From: Azoarcus taiwanensis
GTDB taxonomy: Bacteria; Pseudomonadota; Gammaproteobacteria; Burkholderiales; Rhodocyclaceae
NCBI RefSeq assembly: GCF_012910885.1
Contig: NZ_WTVM01000024.1
Coordinates: forward strand, 1-37,405
DNA length: 37,405 nucleotides
Direction: 5' to 3'
The notes beneath the pieces were generated by a model. That model searched no databases, had not been told where the DNA came from, and saw nothing but the letters and a program-made list of their open reading frames with translations. This document shows positions 9,024 to 16,785 of the stretch, in pieces. The position numbers and the translations under genes were made by a program. Positions within the stretch are counted from its first letter, which is position 1, and the number at the start of each line of letters is the position of its first letter.

Positions 9024-9160
9024 TTTCCGTGGCTTTGGCGACTGACATGATAGTCCGGATGGGACACGTTCGGGGAGCGGACAGGACGATTGGCTGTCAC
9101 GATACGTCGAGTTTGGTGTATCTTGCCGCCCCGTTAGCCATGTATCACGGAGGAGTCACG
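9024..9160. promoter_or_regulatory. Divergent zur / dksA control region
   Basis: This gap must hold the promoters for both directions. No canonical Zur box (TGTTATAACA core) is visible. Two weaker symmetric elements are: CGGAAA and TTTCCG around a 6-base spacer (9012-9027, overlapping the longest zur start), and GATAC with GTATC spaced by 12 bases (9101-9122). The second lies next to TATCTT (9119-9124), a possible -10 of the dksA promoter. GGAGGAG (9149-9155 region) is a strong ribosome site for the ATG at 9161. Which element, if any, binds Zur is unknown. Confidence 0.4.
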
Positions 9161-9595
9161 ATGAGTGCGGTCAATACCGAGGCGCAGACGGTTCTCACGC
9201 GCGAGCAGTTGCTCGCTTCGCCCGAGGACGAGTACATGTCGGCCCCGCAACTCGAGTTCTTCAGGGCGCTGCTGCTCAAGGAGAAACAGGCGTTGCTGGA
9301 TAACGCCCACGAGACCACCGAGCATCTGCAGGAGAACGAGGCGACGCCCGACTGGACCGATCGCGCCACCATCGAGGAGGAGCATGCCCTCGAACTGCGC
9401 GTTCGCGACCGCGAGCGCAAGCTGATGAAGAAGATCGATCAGGCGCTTGCCCGCATCGACAGCGGTGATTACGGCTGGTGCGAAGAGACCGGCGAGCCGA
9501 TCGGCGTACCGCGCCTGCTCGCGCGGCCGACCGCGACGATGTGTCTCGAGGCCCAGGAGCGTCACGAGGCGCTCGAGCGGGTCTCTCGCGGCTGA
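9161..9595 (+). CDS. dksA: DksA-family transcription factor with two-cysteine (zinc-independent type) finger
   Basis: Binds the RNA polymerase secondary channel and works with ppGpp to change promoter choice. The coiled-coil tip motif DWTDRA (residues 64-69, DxxDxA) is intact, and RVRDRERKLMKKI is the classic DksA helix. In the C-terminal finger only Cys107 and Cys128 remain; the partners are Thr110 and Ala131. This Cys-x2-Thr / Cys-x2-Ala pattern is the one known from Pseudomonas DksA2, which functions without zinc. The ATG at 9161 has a strong GGAGG site; longer frames upstream run into the control region. The COG0523 GTPase gene starts 8 bases after the stop, so the two form an operon divergent from zur. 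Confidence 0.93.
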   Translation: MSAVNTEAQTVLTREQLLASPEDEYMSAPQLEFFRALLLKEKQALLDNAHETTEHLQENEATPDWTDRATIEEEHALELRVRDRERKLMKKIDQALARIDSGDYGWCEETGEPIGVPRLLARPTATMCLEAQERHEALERVSRG

Positions 9596-9602
9596 AACCA
9601 GC

Positions 9603-10712
9603 ATGAGCCAGCCCGCGGCCGACCGTCGGGTGCCGGTCATGGTGCTGACCGGCTTTCTCGGCGCGGGCAAGACGACGCTGCTCAACCGCTTGCTGCGCGA
9701 TCCGTCAATGTCGCGCACCGCGGTGTTGATCAACGAGTTCGGCGAGATCGGCGTCGATCATCACCTGGTCAGCAAGGTCGATGACAGCCTGGTCGTGCTC
9801 GATTCGGGCTGCATTTGCTGCAGCGTGCAGGGCGACCTGCTGCGCGCGCTCAAGGACGTCTTCCAGCGGGGCGTGCGTCGCGAGATCGATCCGGTCGAAC
9901 GGGTGCTCATCGAAACCACCGGCCTTGCCGACCCGGCGCCGATCATCCACACCCTGATGCAGGACTTCTTCGTGTCGGCGCGGTTTCGCTGCGACGGCGT
10001 GATTACCGCGGTCGACGCCACGCACGCGCCCGCGCAACTCGATCGACATCGCGAAGCGGTGCGTCAGGTTGCGATGGCCGACCGGCTTCTCCTCACCAAG
10101 TGCGATCTGGTGGATGCCGCGGAGCGCACCGCGGTCATTGACCGTTTGCGTACGCTTAATCCCGGTGCACCCTTGATCGAGGTCTTCGATGGCGTGGTCG
10201 GGCCCGAGGCGATCGAGGCTTGCGGCATCTACGATCCCGGCAGCAAGCTGCCAGACGTGGAAGTGTGGCTCGGTGAGGAAGCCGCGCGTGCCAGGGCGCA
10301 GCGCACGCCGGCCGTCACCGGTCCGGCAGCCTGGCGCCGTCCGGGTGCCGCGCCCGCGGCGACGCAGTCGGTTCGCCACGATGCCGATGTGCGGAGCTTC
10401 GTGCTGAGCTTCGATGAACCCCTGGATTGGCTCGGTTTCAGCGAAGGTCTGTCGCTGTTGCTCCAGGTCTATGGCGAGCGTCTGCTGCGCGTCAAAGGGC
10501 TGCTGAACGTGTCGGGCGATCCGTTGCCACGCATCGTGCAGTGCGTTCAGCATGTCGGCTACCCGCCTGCCAGCTTGCCCGCATGGCCGGAATCGGGCCC
10601 TTATGCCGATCGACGCAGCCGACTCGTGTTCATCGTGCGCGACCTGCCGCAAGAGGAGGTCGCAAACATTCTCGGTAGCCTCTGCGGACAGTTGCCGGTC
10701 ACGCAAGCTTGA
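9603..10712 (+). CDS. COG0523 (CobW-like) GTPase, probable zinc metallochaperone
   Basis: G3E-family GTPase of 369 residues. The Walker A motif GFLGAGKT lies at residues 17-24, the metal-binding CICC motif at 70-73, the Walker B-like ETTGLADPAP near residue 103 and the base-specificity TKCD near residue 163. A Pro/Ala/Arg-rich linker (about residues 230-260) joins it to the CobW C-terminal domain. Family members deliver metal to target enzymes; those induced by zinc shortage are often next to zur and dksA2, as here. The true start is the ATG at 9603; the open frame extends upstream only across the dksA gene. A role in cobalamin synthesis is not indicated because no cobalamin genes are nearby. 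Confidence 0.9.
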   Translation: MSQPAADRRVPVMVLTGFLGAGKTTLLNRLLRDPSMSRTAVLINEFGEIGVDHHLVSKVDDSLVVLDSGCICCSVQGDLLRALKDVFQRGVRREIDPVERVLIETTGLADPAPIIHTLMQDFFVSARFRCDGVITAVDATHAPAQLDRHREAVRQVAMADRLLLTKCDLVDAAERTAVIDRLRTLNPGAPLIEVFDGVVGPEAIEACGIYDPGSKLPDVEVWLGEEAARARAQRTPAVTGPAAWRRPGAAPAATQSVRHDADVRSFVLSFDEPLDWLGFSEGLSLLLQVYGERLLRVKGLLNVSGDPLPRIVQCVQHVGYPPASLPAWPESGPYADRRSRLVFIVRDLPQEEVANILGSLCGQLPVTQA

Positions 10713-10746
10713 CCCAAGCCGTTATCCACGTGATACCCCTTCGCTG

Positions 10747-10752
10747 TAGAAT
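10747..10752 (+). promoter_or_regulatory. -10-like element before DUF3460 gene
   Basis: TAGAAT preceded by CTG lies 33 bases before the start at 10780. No good -35 hexamer is visible at the right spacing. It may start a transcript for the DUF3460 gene and the operon behind it. Confidence 0.35.
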
Positions 10753-10779
10753 TCTCACTTCGGCAAAAGGATGAGCATC

Positions 10780-10968
10780 ATGGCAATGTACGAATCGGAG
10801 CACACTCGCTTCATGCGCGAGTGGCTCGAGAAGCACCCGGAGCAAGTCGAGGAGCAGAAGAAGGGGCGCGCGCTCTGGTGGGACAAGCCGCAGGACGTCT
10901 CCGCCCAGGCGAAGCTTCGTGAGTCGGCAGTGCCGGTCAAGCCATATTACTACGACACCAATCACTGA
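10780..10968 (+). CDS. DUF3460 family protein
   Basis: Small cytosolic protein of 62 residues. The MYESEHTRFMREWL start, the EEQKKGRALWWDKP centre and the tyrosine-rich end (YYYDTNH) are the marks of DUF3460, a family found mainly in betaproteobacteria. Function is unknown. Three ATG codons are possible (10771, 10780, 10786); the one at 10780 has AAGGATGAG at a suitable distance. The next gene begins 10 bases after the stop, so it may lead the following operon. Confidence 0.85.
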   Translation: MAMYESEHTRFMREWLEKHPEQVEEQKKGRALWWDKPQDVSAQAKLRESAVPVKPYYYDTNH

Positions 10969-10977
10969 TCGACCGGA

Positions 10978-12468
10978 GTGGGTTTGGCCGTCGGCGTGAC
11001 GTTTCCCGATCCCTATGCCCTGATCGATCTCGAGACCACCGGCGCCAATCCGGTGATCGACCGGATCACCGAGATCGCGATCCTGCGTTTCGAAGGGGGC
11101 GAGTTGGTCGGGCGTCTTGAGACCCTGGTCAATCCCGCCCGACCGATTCCGGATTACATCCAGCGGCTGATCGGCATCACCGATGACATGGTCGCCGGTG
11201 CGCCCCGATTCGAGGCGCTCGCGGACTCGGTCCGCGCCATCCTCGAAGGCGCGGTCTTCGTTGCGCACAATGCGCGCTTCGACTACGGATTCATCCGCAA
11301 CGAATATGCCCGCCTGAGCCAGAGTTTCGATGCGCCGGTGTTGTGCACCGTCAAGCTCTCGCGAGCGCTGTTCCCCGAGCATCACCGCCACGGCCTGGAT
11401 GCGCTCATCGCACGCCATGGGCTGACTTGTGATGCGCGTCACCGCGCGATGGGCGATGTCGAGGTGTTGCGCCAGTTTCTCGACATGGCGCGGATCCGCT
11501 TCAATGCCAAGGCCTTGTCCACCGCATGTGAGCGGGCGATGAAGCTTGCACCTCGACCGCGTACCTTGCCCGAGGGCGTGCTCGAGGGGCTACCGGACGC
11601 TGCCGGCGTCTACGTCTTCTTCGGCGATGGAGATGCGCCGCTCTACGTTGGCCGAAGCCCGAGCCTGCGTGCCCGGGTGCTCGAGCATTTCGCGGCCAGC
11701 GATCGCGCCGGCAAGCAGGCCGAGTTGGCGGACAAGACCCGGCGGGTCGAGTGGCACGAGACTGCCGGCGAGCTTTCGGCGATGCTGCTCGAGGCCGAGT
11801 TGCTGGCGAGTCTGCGCCCCACTCACAACCGGCTGGCGCAAGGCGATGACGACGTGTTCGGCCTCAAGGTCGTGGTGCGGCGCAGACGTCCGCCATCGTT
11901 GCAACGGATCCCGTTGGCGGGGAGCGATCCGCTCGGCTGGGCGGACGTGCATGGCACTTTCCGCAATCGCAAGGAGTCCGACCATGTGCTGCGCGAACTT
12001 GCCGCAGCCTACATGCTTTGCCCGCGACGCCTGGGCATCGAGTCCGCCGGAAGTGGTCCGTGCCAAGCCTACCGTAACAAGCGCTGCGCGGGTGTCTGCG
12101 CCGGACGCGAGTCGCCGGAAGCCCACGATGACCGGTTGCTTGGTGCGCTGACGTCGGTCTCGCTCAAACCGTGGCCCTGGCCTGGCGCGGTCGCCTTCGT
12201 CGAGCATTCGGAACACGCGCAGCGAAGTGCCTGGCATGTATTCGACCGGTGGTGCCACCTCGGCACGGCGAGCGACGCGTCCGGGTTCGAAGCCCTGTGC
12301 GCAAATCTCCCGCCGCGTCGCTTCGATCTCGATCGCTACCGTATGATGCAGCGCTGGCTGGCGAATCCCGACCATCTCGCGTTGGCCATGCCATTGCGCG
12401 TTGCGAATGGCAGCTTGCCGACCCGCGGCGACTTCGTCGACGGGTCCGAATGTGGAGCACAGACATGA
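10978..12468 (+). CDS. DEDDh 3'-5' exonuclease fused to a GIY-YIG (UvrC/Cho-like) nuclease domain
   Basis: Two nucleases in one chain of about 496 residues. The N-terminal half is a DnaQ/epsilon-type exonuclease: LIDLETTG near residue 16, VAHNARFDYGF near 95, and the HRAMGDVE motif with catalytic His and Asp near 158. The C-terminal half starts near residue 200 and has GVYVFFGDGDAPLYVGRS (GIY-YIG type) and a conserved Glu in LEAELLASLRPTHN, followed by a Cys-containing region (CPRRLG, CQAYRNKRCAGVC) as in UvrC/Cho. The fusion is known in proteobacteria and suggests DNA repair or processing of damaged ends. The start is GTG 10978, TTG 10984 or GTG 10996; CGGAG best fits the TTG. The end overlaps the next gene by four bases (ATGA). 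Confidence 0.88.
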   Translation: MGLAVGVTFPDPYALIDLETTGANPVIDRITEIAILRFEGGELVGRLETLVNPARPIPDYIQRLIGITDDMVAGAPRFEALADSVRAILEGAVFVAHNARFDYGFIRNEYARLSQSFDAPVLCTVKLSRALFPEHHRHGLDALIARHGLTCDARHRAMGDVEVLRQFLDMARIRFNAKALSTACERAMKLAPRPRTLPEGVLEGLPDAAGVYVFFGDGDAPLYVGRSPSLRARVLEHFAASDRAGKQAELADKTRRVEWHETAGELSAMLLEAELLASLRPTHNRLAQGDDDVFGLKVVVRRRRPPSLQRIPLAGSDPLGWADVHGTFRNRKESDHVLRELAAAYMLCPRRLGIESAGSGPCQAYRNKRCAGVCAGRESPEAHDDRLLGALTSVSLKPWPWPGAVAFVEHSEHAQRSAWHVFDRWCHLGTASDASGFEALCANLPPRRFDLDRYRMMQRWLANPDHLALAMPLRVANGSLPTRGDFVDGSECGAQT

Positions 12469-13610
12469 CATCGACGCCGATGCTGGAGTGGGAGGAGGCT
12501 GGCGTGCCGCGACGCGCACGCTGGCAATCGGCCGCCGGCCTGCCGCCGCCGCGCCGGGTGATGATTGTCGACGACAGCCTCGATGCCGACACCGCCTGGC
12601 GTCTCGCCTGCGAGGGCACGGCCTTGTTGTGGCGCGGCGATTATCACAACGCCCGGCAACTGAGGCAGGCAATCGCGCGTCGCATCGAGCGCGGCGGCAA
12701 GCGCAAGCGTGACCGCACGCGTCCAGGCGAAGATACCAGCCGCGCCGCATTCGATCGCTACCGCCTGGCGCAGTCACAGCGGGCGCGCATCCTCGGCATG
12801 CTGTTGATCCCTGTCGAGGCCGGTTATCGCGTGCCGCTGCGGCGGGCGCCGGATGTCGCCCCCGCCTGCGAGGCGGCGTTCGGCGAGGGTGAAGACGATT
12901 TCGTGATGTCGCTGAGCGAACTCCTCGGCCTGCTCGGCGCCCATCAGTGGCAGCTCAAGGGCGTGCCGGTGCAGGCGCTCGGCGCGAGTATCCATCCGCA
13001 CTACGGGGTGTTCTCGCCGGTGCGTGGCGAGTATCTGGATCTCGTCGCCGAGGCGCCGCTGCCGTCCGAAGCGCTCGCCTTCGATATCGGCACCGGCACC
13101 GGAGTGCTCGCAGCGATTCTCGCCCGGCGCGGAGTGCGCCGGGTCGTGGCGACCGACATGGATCCGCGAGCGCTCGTCTGCGCGCGCGACAACCTGCAGC
13201 GGCTTGGCCTGGCCGAGCGGGTCGAGGTGGTTGCAGCGGATCTCTTTCCACCGGGTCGTGCGCCCCTGCTCGTGTGCAATCCGCCCTGGCTGCCGGCGCG
13301 ACCGACTTCACCGTTGGAGCAGGCGGTCTACGACCCGGACAGCAGAATGCTAAAGGGCTTTCTCGATGGCGTGCGCGAGCACCTCAGCCCCGGCGGTGAA
13401 GCCTGGCTGATCCTGTCGGATCTGGCGGAGCATCTCGGCCTGCGCAGCCGCGAGACCCTGCTCGCGATGTTCGACGCCGCCGGATTGACGGTGGCCGGAC
13501 GGCTGGACACGCGGCCGGTGCATGGCCGCGCCAGCGATCGCGACGACCCGCTGCACGCGGCGCGTGCGGCCGAGATGACCTCGCTGTGGCGCCTGGTGCC
13601 ACGGGACTGA
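12465..13610 (+). CDS. Class I methyltransferase with NPPW motif (HemK/RlmG-like)
   Basis: Protein of 381 residues. The C-terminal half is a SAM methyltransferase: motif I DIGTGTGVLA near residue 207, the acidic ATDMDP motif, and NPPW near residue 272. NPP(Y/W/F) motifs mark enzymes that methylate amide or exocyclic amino groups, such as Gln in release factors or bases in rRNA and DNA. The N-terminal half (about 190 residues, basic, with RRIERGGKRKRDR near residue 75) is not assigned and may bind nucleic acid. The start is the ATG at 12465, which overlaps the stop of the exonuclease gene (ATGA); the open frame upstream is a shadow of that gene. The precise substrate is unknown. Confidence 0.82.
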   Translation: MTSTPMLEWEEAGVPRRARWQSAAGLPPPRRVMIVDDSLDADTAWRLACEGTALLWRGDYHNARQLRQAIARRIERGGKRKRDRTRPGEDTSRAAFDRYRLAQSQRARILGMLLIPVEAGYRVPLRRAPDVAPACEAAFGEGEDDFVMSLSELLGLLGAHQWQLKGVPVQALGASIHPHYGVFSPVRGEYLDLVAEAPLPSEALAFDIGTGTGVLAAILARRGVRRVVATDMDPRALVCARDNLQRLGLAERVEVVAADLFPPGRAPLLVCNPPWLPARPTSPLEQAVYDPDSRMLKGFLDGVREHLSPGGEAWLILSDLAEHLGLRSRETLLAMFDAAGLTVAGRLDTRPVHGRASDRDDPLHAARAAEMTSLWRLVPRD

Positions 13611-13621
13611 CGGAGATCGAG

Positions 13622-14446
13622 GTGGTCACGCTCAACATTATCGGCTGCGGTCGCGCAGCGAGAACCTTGGGCAGACTCTGGGCGGAGCGTGGTGCGTACC
13701 GGGTCCAGGACGTGCTGACCCGATCGCCGGCGGGTGCCGCCCAAGCCGTGGCTTTCGTCGGCGCCGGCCGCCCGATCGACGCCCTGGCGGCCATGCGGCC
13801 TGCCGACGTGTGGATGCTGGGTGTGCCCGATACCGCAATCGTCGAAATCGGCGAGGCGCTCGCCGCATCCGGGCTGCTTCGCGCGGGTGATGCGGTGTTC
13901 CACCTCAGTGGTTTCACTGCGTCCTCGGTCCTCGAGCCTGCACGCAAGCGCGGCGCTCGCGTGGCGAGTGCCCATCCGGTTCTGAGTTTTGCCGATCCGC
14001 AGCATGCGCTGGCGCAGTTCGCCGGTAGTCTGGTCGGTCTGGAGGGCGATGCACACCTGTGCGAGACCCTCGCCGGCGCGTTCCATGTGATCGGTGGCGA
14101 GTGTTTCGCACTGAGTTCGGACACCAAGCCGCTGTATCACGCTGGTTCGGTCTTTGCGTCGAATTTTCTGGTCGTGATCATCGATGTTGCCCGCCGTCTC
14201 TACGCCGAGGCAGGGGTCGCGCCCGAGGTGGCCGAGCGGCTGCTCGCGCCGCTGGCGACCAAAACTCTGGACAACGTCCTCGTCCATGGCCGCGCAGCGC
14301 TTACCGGCCCGGCAGCGCGCGGCGATCACGCGGTGGTCGAAGCCCAGGGGCGTGCGGTGGACGGTTTCGATGGCGACGCCGGAGATGCCTATGCCGCGCT
14401 GAGCCGGCTTGCAGTGCGCATCGCGACCGAGCGGGGGCGGAAATGA
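13622..14446 (+). CDS. Rossmann-fold protein with DUF2520 domain
   Basis: Protein of 274 residues. The N-terminal Rossmann domain has LNIIGCGRAARTLG, a dinucleotide-binding glycine motif. The C-terminal DUF2520 region is helical and carries GGECFALSSDTKPLYHAGSVFASN, which resembles the dimer domain of 6-phosphogluconate/ketopantoate-type dehydrogenases. An NAD(P)-linked reaction is likely but the substrate is unknown. The start is GTG at 13622, with GGAG at 13612-13615; an upstream in-frame start lies inside the preceding gene. The stop overlaps the ATG of mgtE by four bases. Confidence 0.85.
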   Translation: MVTLNIIGCGRAARTLGRLWAERGAYRVQDVLTRSPAGAAQAVAFVGAGRPIDALAAMRPADVWMLGVPDTAIVEIGEALAASGLLRAGDAVFHLSGFTASSVLEPARKRGARVASAHPVLSFADPQHALAQFAGSLVGLEGDAHLCETLAGAFHVIGGECFALSSDTKPLYHAGSVFASNFLVVIIDVARRLYAEAGVAPEVAERLLAPLATKTLDNVLVHGRAALTGPAARGDHAVVEAQGRAVDGFDGDAGDAYAALSRLAVRIATERGRK

Positions 14447-15798
14447 GCGGGAATCATCTTTCCCAGGGGATCGAGCAGGCGTTGGCCAGTGGCGAGCATG
14501 CGCATGCGCACCGCCTCGTCAAGCATCATCATCTGGCAGACATCGCCGACCGGCTGATGGAGATGCCGGACGGGGCCATCCGCAACTTTCTGCACCTTGC
14601 GCCGGAAAGCCATGTCGGCGAGTTGCTCGATTACTTCGACACCGCGCATCAGGCCCGCTTGCTCACCGGAATGGACCGCCCGACGCTGGTGCGCGTGTTT
14701 CGCGCGATGGACACCGACGACCAGGCAGACCTGCTGCAACGGCTCGAACCGACGGAGCGTGAACACGTTTTGCCTGCATTGGCGCAGGTCGAACGCGATG
14801 CCCTCCTGCATCTGGCTTCGTACCCGGAAGGCTCGGTTGGTGCTGTGATGACCTCAGATTACGTCACGGTGAGACCTTCGCTGACCGCGCGTGAGGCGAT
14901 CGAACAGATCCGCGTGCAGGCGCCCGACAAGGAGACCATCTATCAGGTCTTCGTGCTCGACGAGGCGCGTCGACTTGCGGGAACTGTGTCGTTGCGCGAG
15001 CTGATCGTGTCTCCGGCCAGCACGACAGTCGGCGAACTGATGCGACGAGATGTCGTCCATGCGCAGGCCGACGCGCCGCAAAAGGTCGCGGCCGAGCTGA
15101 TTGCGCGCTATGACCTGATCGCGCTGCCGGTGGTCGACACGGATCAGCGTCTGGTCGGCATCGTCACCTACGACGACGCGATGGACGTCCATGCCGAGGA
15201 AACCACCGACCTGTTCCACAAGGCCGGCGGCGGCGTCGGCCATGTCGGCGAGCGGATGCGCGATGCGAGCATTGCCCTGCTTTATCGCAAGCGGATCACC
15301 TGGCTGGTGCTGCTGGTGTTCGCGAATGTTTTCTCGGGTGCGGGGATTGCGGCTTTCGAGGACACTATCGCCGCGCATGTGGCGCTGGTGTTCTTCCTGC
15401 CGCTGTTGATCGACAGTGGTGGCAATGCCGGCAGCCAGTCGGCGACGTTGATGGTAAGGGCGCTGGCGACCGGCGAGGCGCGTCTTGGAGATTGGGGTCG
15501 CATGCTCGGTCGTGAATTTGGTGTGGCGGCCTTGCTCGGCGTGACGATGGCGCTGGCGGTGTCGACCCTCGGGCTGTTGCGCGGCGGCCCGGAAATCGCG
15601 CTGGTCGTGGCTCTGTCGATGATGATCATCGTCGTGGTCGGCAGTACCATTGGCTTGTCGGTGCCTTTCCTCCTCTCGCGTTTCGGCCGCGATCCCGCCA
15701 CCGCCAGCGCGCCGCTGATCACCTCGGTCGCCGACATCACCGGCGTGGTGATCTACTTCGCGATTGCTACTGCGATCCTGCCGGGCGTCGTCGGCTGA
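14443..15798 (+). CDS. mgtE: Magnesium transporter MgtE
   Basis: Inner-membrane Mg2+ channel of 451 residues, the usual family length. The N-terminal helical MgtE_N domain covers about residues 20-130, a CBS pair about 135-260 (VGAVMTSDYVTV, VGELMRRDVVHAQ), and five membrane segments fill the rest. The pore region is recognisable in LLIDSGGNAGSQSATLMVRALATGE and the last helices in SVADITGVVIYF. By analogy with the characterised protein, cytosolic domains close the pore when Mg2+ is high. It is the last gene of a chain with overlapping starts. No Mg riboswitch leader is visible, as expected for an internal operon gene. Confidence 0.95.
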   Translation: MSGNHLSQGIEQALASGEHAHAHRLVKHHHLADIADRLMEMPDGAIRNFLHLAPESHVGELLDYFDTAHQARLLTGMDRPTLVRVFRAMDTDDQADLLQRLEPTEREHVLPALAQVERDALLHLASYPEGSVGAVMTSDYVTVRPSLTAREAIEQIRVQAPDKETIYQVFVLDEARRLAGTVSLRELIVSPASTTVGELMRRDVVHAQADAPQKVAAELIARYDLIALPVVDTDQRLVGIVTYDDAMDVHAEETTDLFHKAGGGVGHVGERMRDASIALLYRKRITWLVLLVFANVFSGAGIAAFEDTIAAHVALVFFLPLLIDSGGNAGSQSATLMVRALATGEARLGDWGRMLGREFGVAALLGVTMALAVSTLGLLRGGPEIALVVALSMMIIVVVGSTIGLSVPFLLSRFGRDPATASAPLITSVADITGVVIYFAIATAILPGVVG

Positions 15799-15871
15799 TA
15801 GACCACTCGCCAAAAGGCAGTGCAGGCGTTCGGCTTCGAGAGCGGCGTAGTCGTTGAGGCGCAAACGCGAA

Positions 15872-15962
15872 CACATGTGGCAGCCCTTCGCCGCTCACGC
15901 GGCTCCCACAGGCAGTGGAGGCGCCTGTGGCCGGGGTAGGAGCGACGTGTGCCGCGAAAGCG
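15872..15962. repeat. REP-like doublet (two inverted REP units around a hairpin)
   Basis: Unit A, read on the minus strand over 15874-15910, begins TGTGGGAGCCGCGTGAGCGG and continues CGAAGG. Unit B, read on the plus strand over 15933-15962, begins GGGTAGGAGCGACGTGTGCC and continues GCGAAAG. They agree in about 20 of 28 positions and share the GGAGC...GCGAA frame of REP elements tied to RAYT transposases. Between them CCACAGGC (15906-15913) and GCCTGTGG (15923-15930) form a perfect 8-bp stem. The doublet sits between mgtE and the efflux regulator. No RAYT gene is in the window. Confidence 0.7.
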
Positions 15963-15983
15963 AATCCTTGTTTACTTCAACGC

Positions 15984-16012
15984 TTGCCCGAAAAATGAAT
16001 CAGGTTCAAAAT
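15984..16012 (+). promoter_or_regulatory. Candidate promoter of the efflux operon
   Basis: TTGCCC and CAAAAT are spaced by 17 bases, 28 bases upstream of the TetR start. The stretch also holds the imperfect palindrome GAATCAGGTTC (15997-16007 region), a possible operator for autoregulation by the TetR protein. Confidence 0.35.
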
Positions 16013-16040
16013 TCGACGCTCGTTAATTCAGGCGAGTGCC

Positions 16041-16766
16041 ATGGGTACCCAGGAACGCAAACTACGGGAGCGTGAGGCGCGCGAAGCGCTTTTTCTCGAC
16101 ACCGCGGAGCGGATGATTGCCGAAAACGGCTTCATGAAGCTGCAGATGGGGCCGCTTGCGGCAGCCTGCGATTACGCCACCGGCACGCTTTACCAGCACT
16201 TCCAGTCCAAGGAGGACTTGCTGCTGGCGATGACGTCGCGCGAGTTCGAGGTGCACCTGGATTTCTTCCGCAAGGTGGAGCGCTGGCAAGGCGGCACGCC
16301 GAGGGAGCGGATGATCGCGATTGCGGTGGCCGAGCTCGAGTTCGCACGGCGTCATCCCCAGCACATGAAGCTCAAGCACTATGTGCTCACCGAGGCGGTT
16401 TGGGAGCAGACCTCCGAGGCGCGGCGCACCGAGGCGCTGGCGTGCAGCGGGCCGATGTCGGAGATCGTCAATCGCATCGTGCGCGATGCGGTCGAGGCCG
16501 GCGATCTGGATACCCGAGGGCTCTCGCTCACCGCGACCAGTCTCGGTCCGTGGAGCCTGTGTGAAGGTATGACCGCGCTCGGTCAGGTCCAGGGGCTGAT
16601 GGAGGCGCTGCAAATTGCCGACTCCGAGCGGCTGCTGTTCCGGCATCTGCAGACCTTGCTTAACGGCATGGGCTGGCAGCCGCTGGTTGAACTCTCGGAC
16701 GACGGAGAGACCGCTGCGTTGGTCTCCCGGATCCGCAAGGAAGTTTTCGATATCTCGAGGCCGTGA
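16041..16766 (+). CDS. TetR-family regulator of the adjacent RND efflux genes
   Basis: Protein of 241 residues. The N-terminal HTH runs over about residues 15-60 (LFLDTAERMIAENGF, then LAAACDYATGTLYQHFQSKEDLL), the standard TetR signature. The rest is the variable helical ligand and dimer domain (from residue 65), with no recognised ligand motif. It is 19 bases upstream of the adaptor gene on the same strand, so unlike divergent AcrR-type repressors it would be co-transcribed with its presumed targets. The start is the ATG at 16041, the first in the frame after an AT-richer promoter-like stretch. Confidence 0.9.
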   Translation: MGTQERKLREREAREALFLDTAERMIAENGFMKLQMGPLAAACDYATGTLYQHFQSKEDLLLAMTSREFEVHLDFFRKVERWQGGTPRERMIAIAVAELEFARRHPQHMKLKHYVLTEAVWEQTSEARRTEALACSGPMSEIVNRIVRDAVEAGDLDTRGLSLTATSLGPWSLCEGMTALGQVQGLMEALQIADSERLLFRHLQTLLNGMGWQPLVELSDDGETAALVSRIRKEVFDISRP

Positions 16767-16785
16767 GGCTGTTTGGAGTGTTCGC

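Noticed and set aside
9024..9160. Canonical Zur box
   Set aside because: No TGTTATAACA-like core is found; only weaker dyads are present, and they are reported as unassigned.
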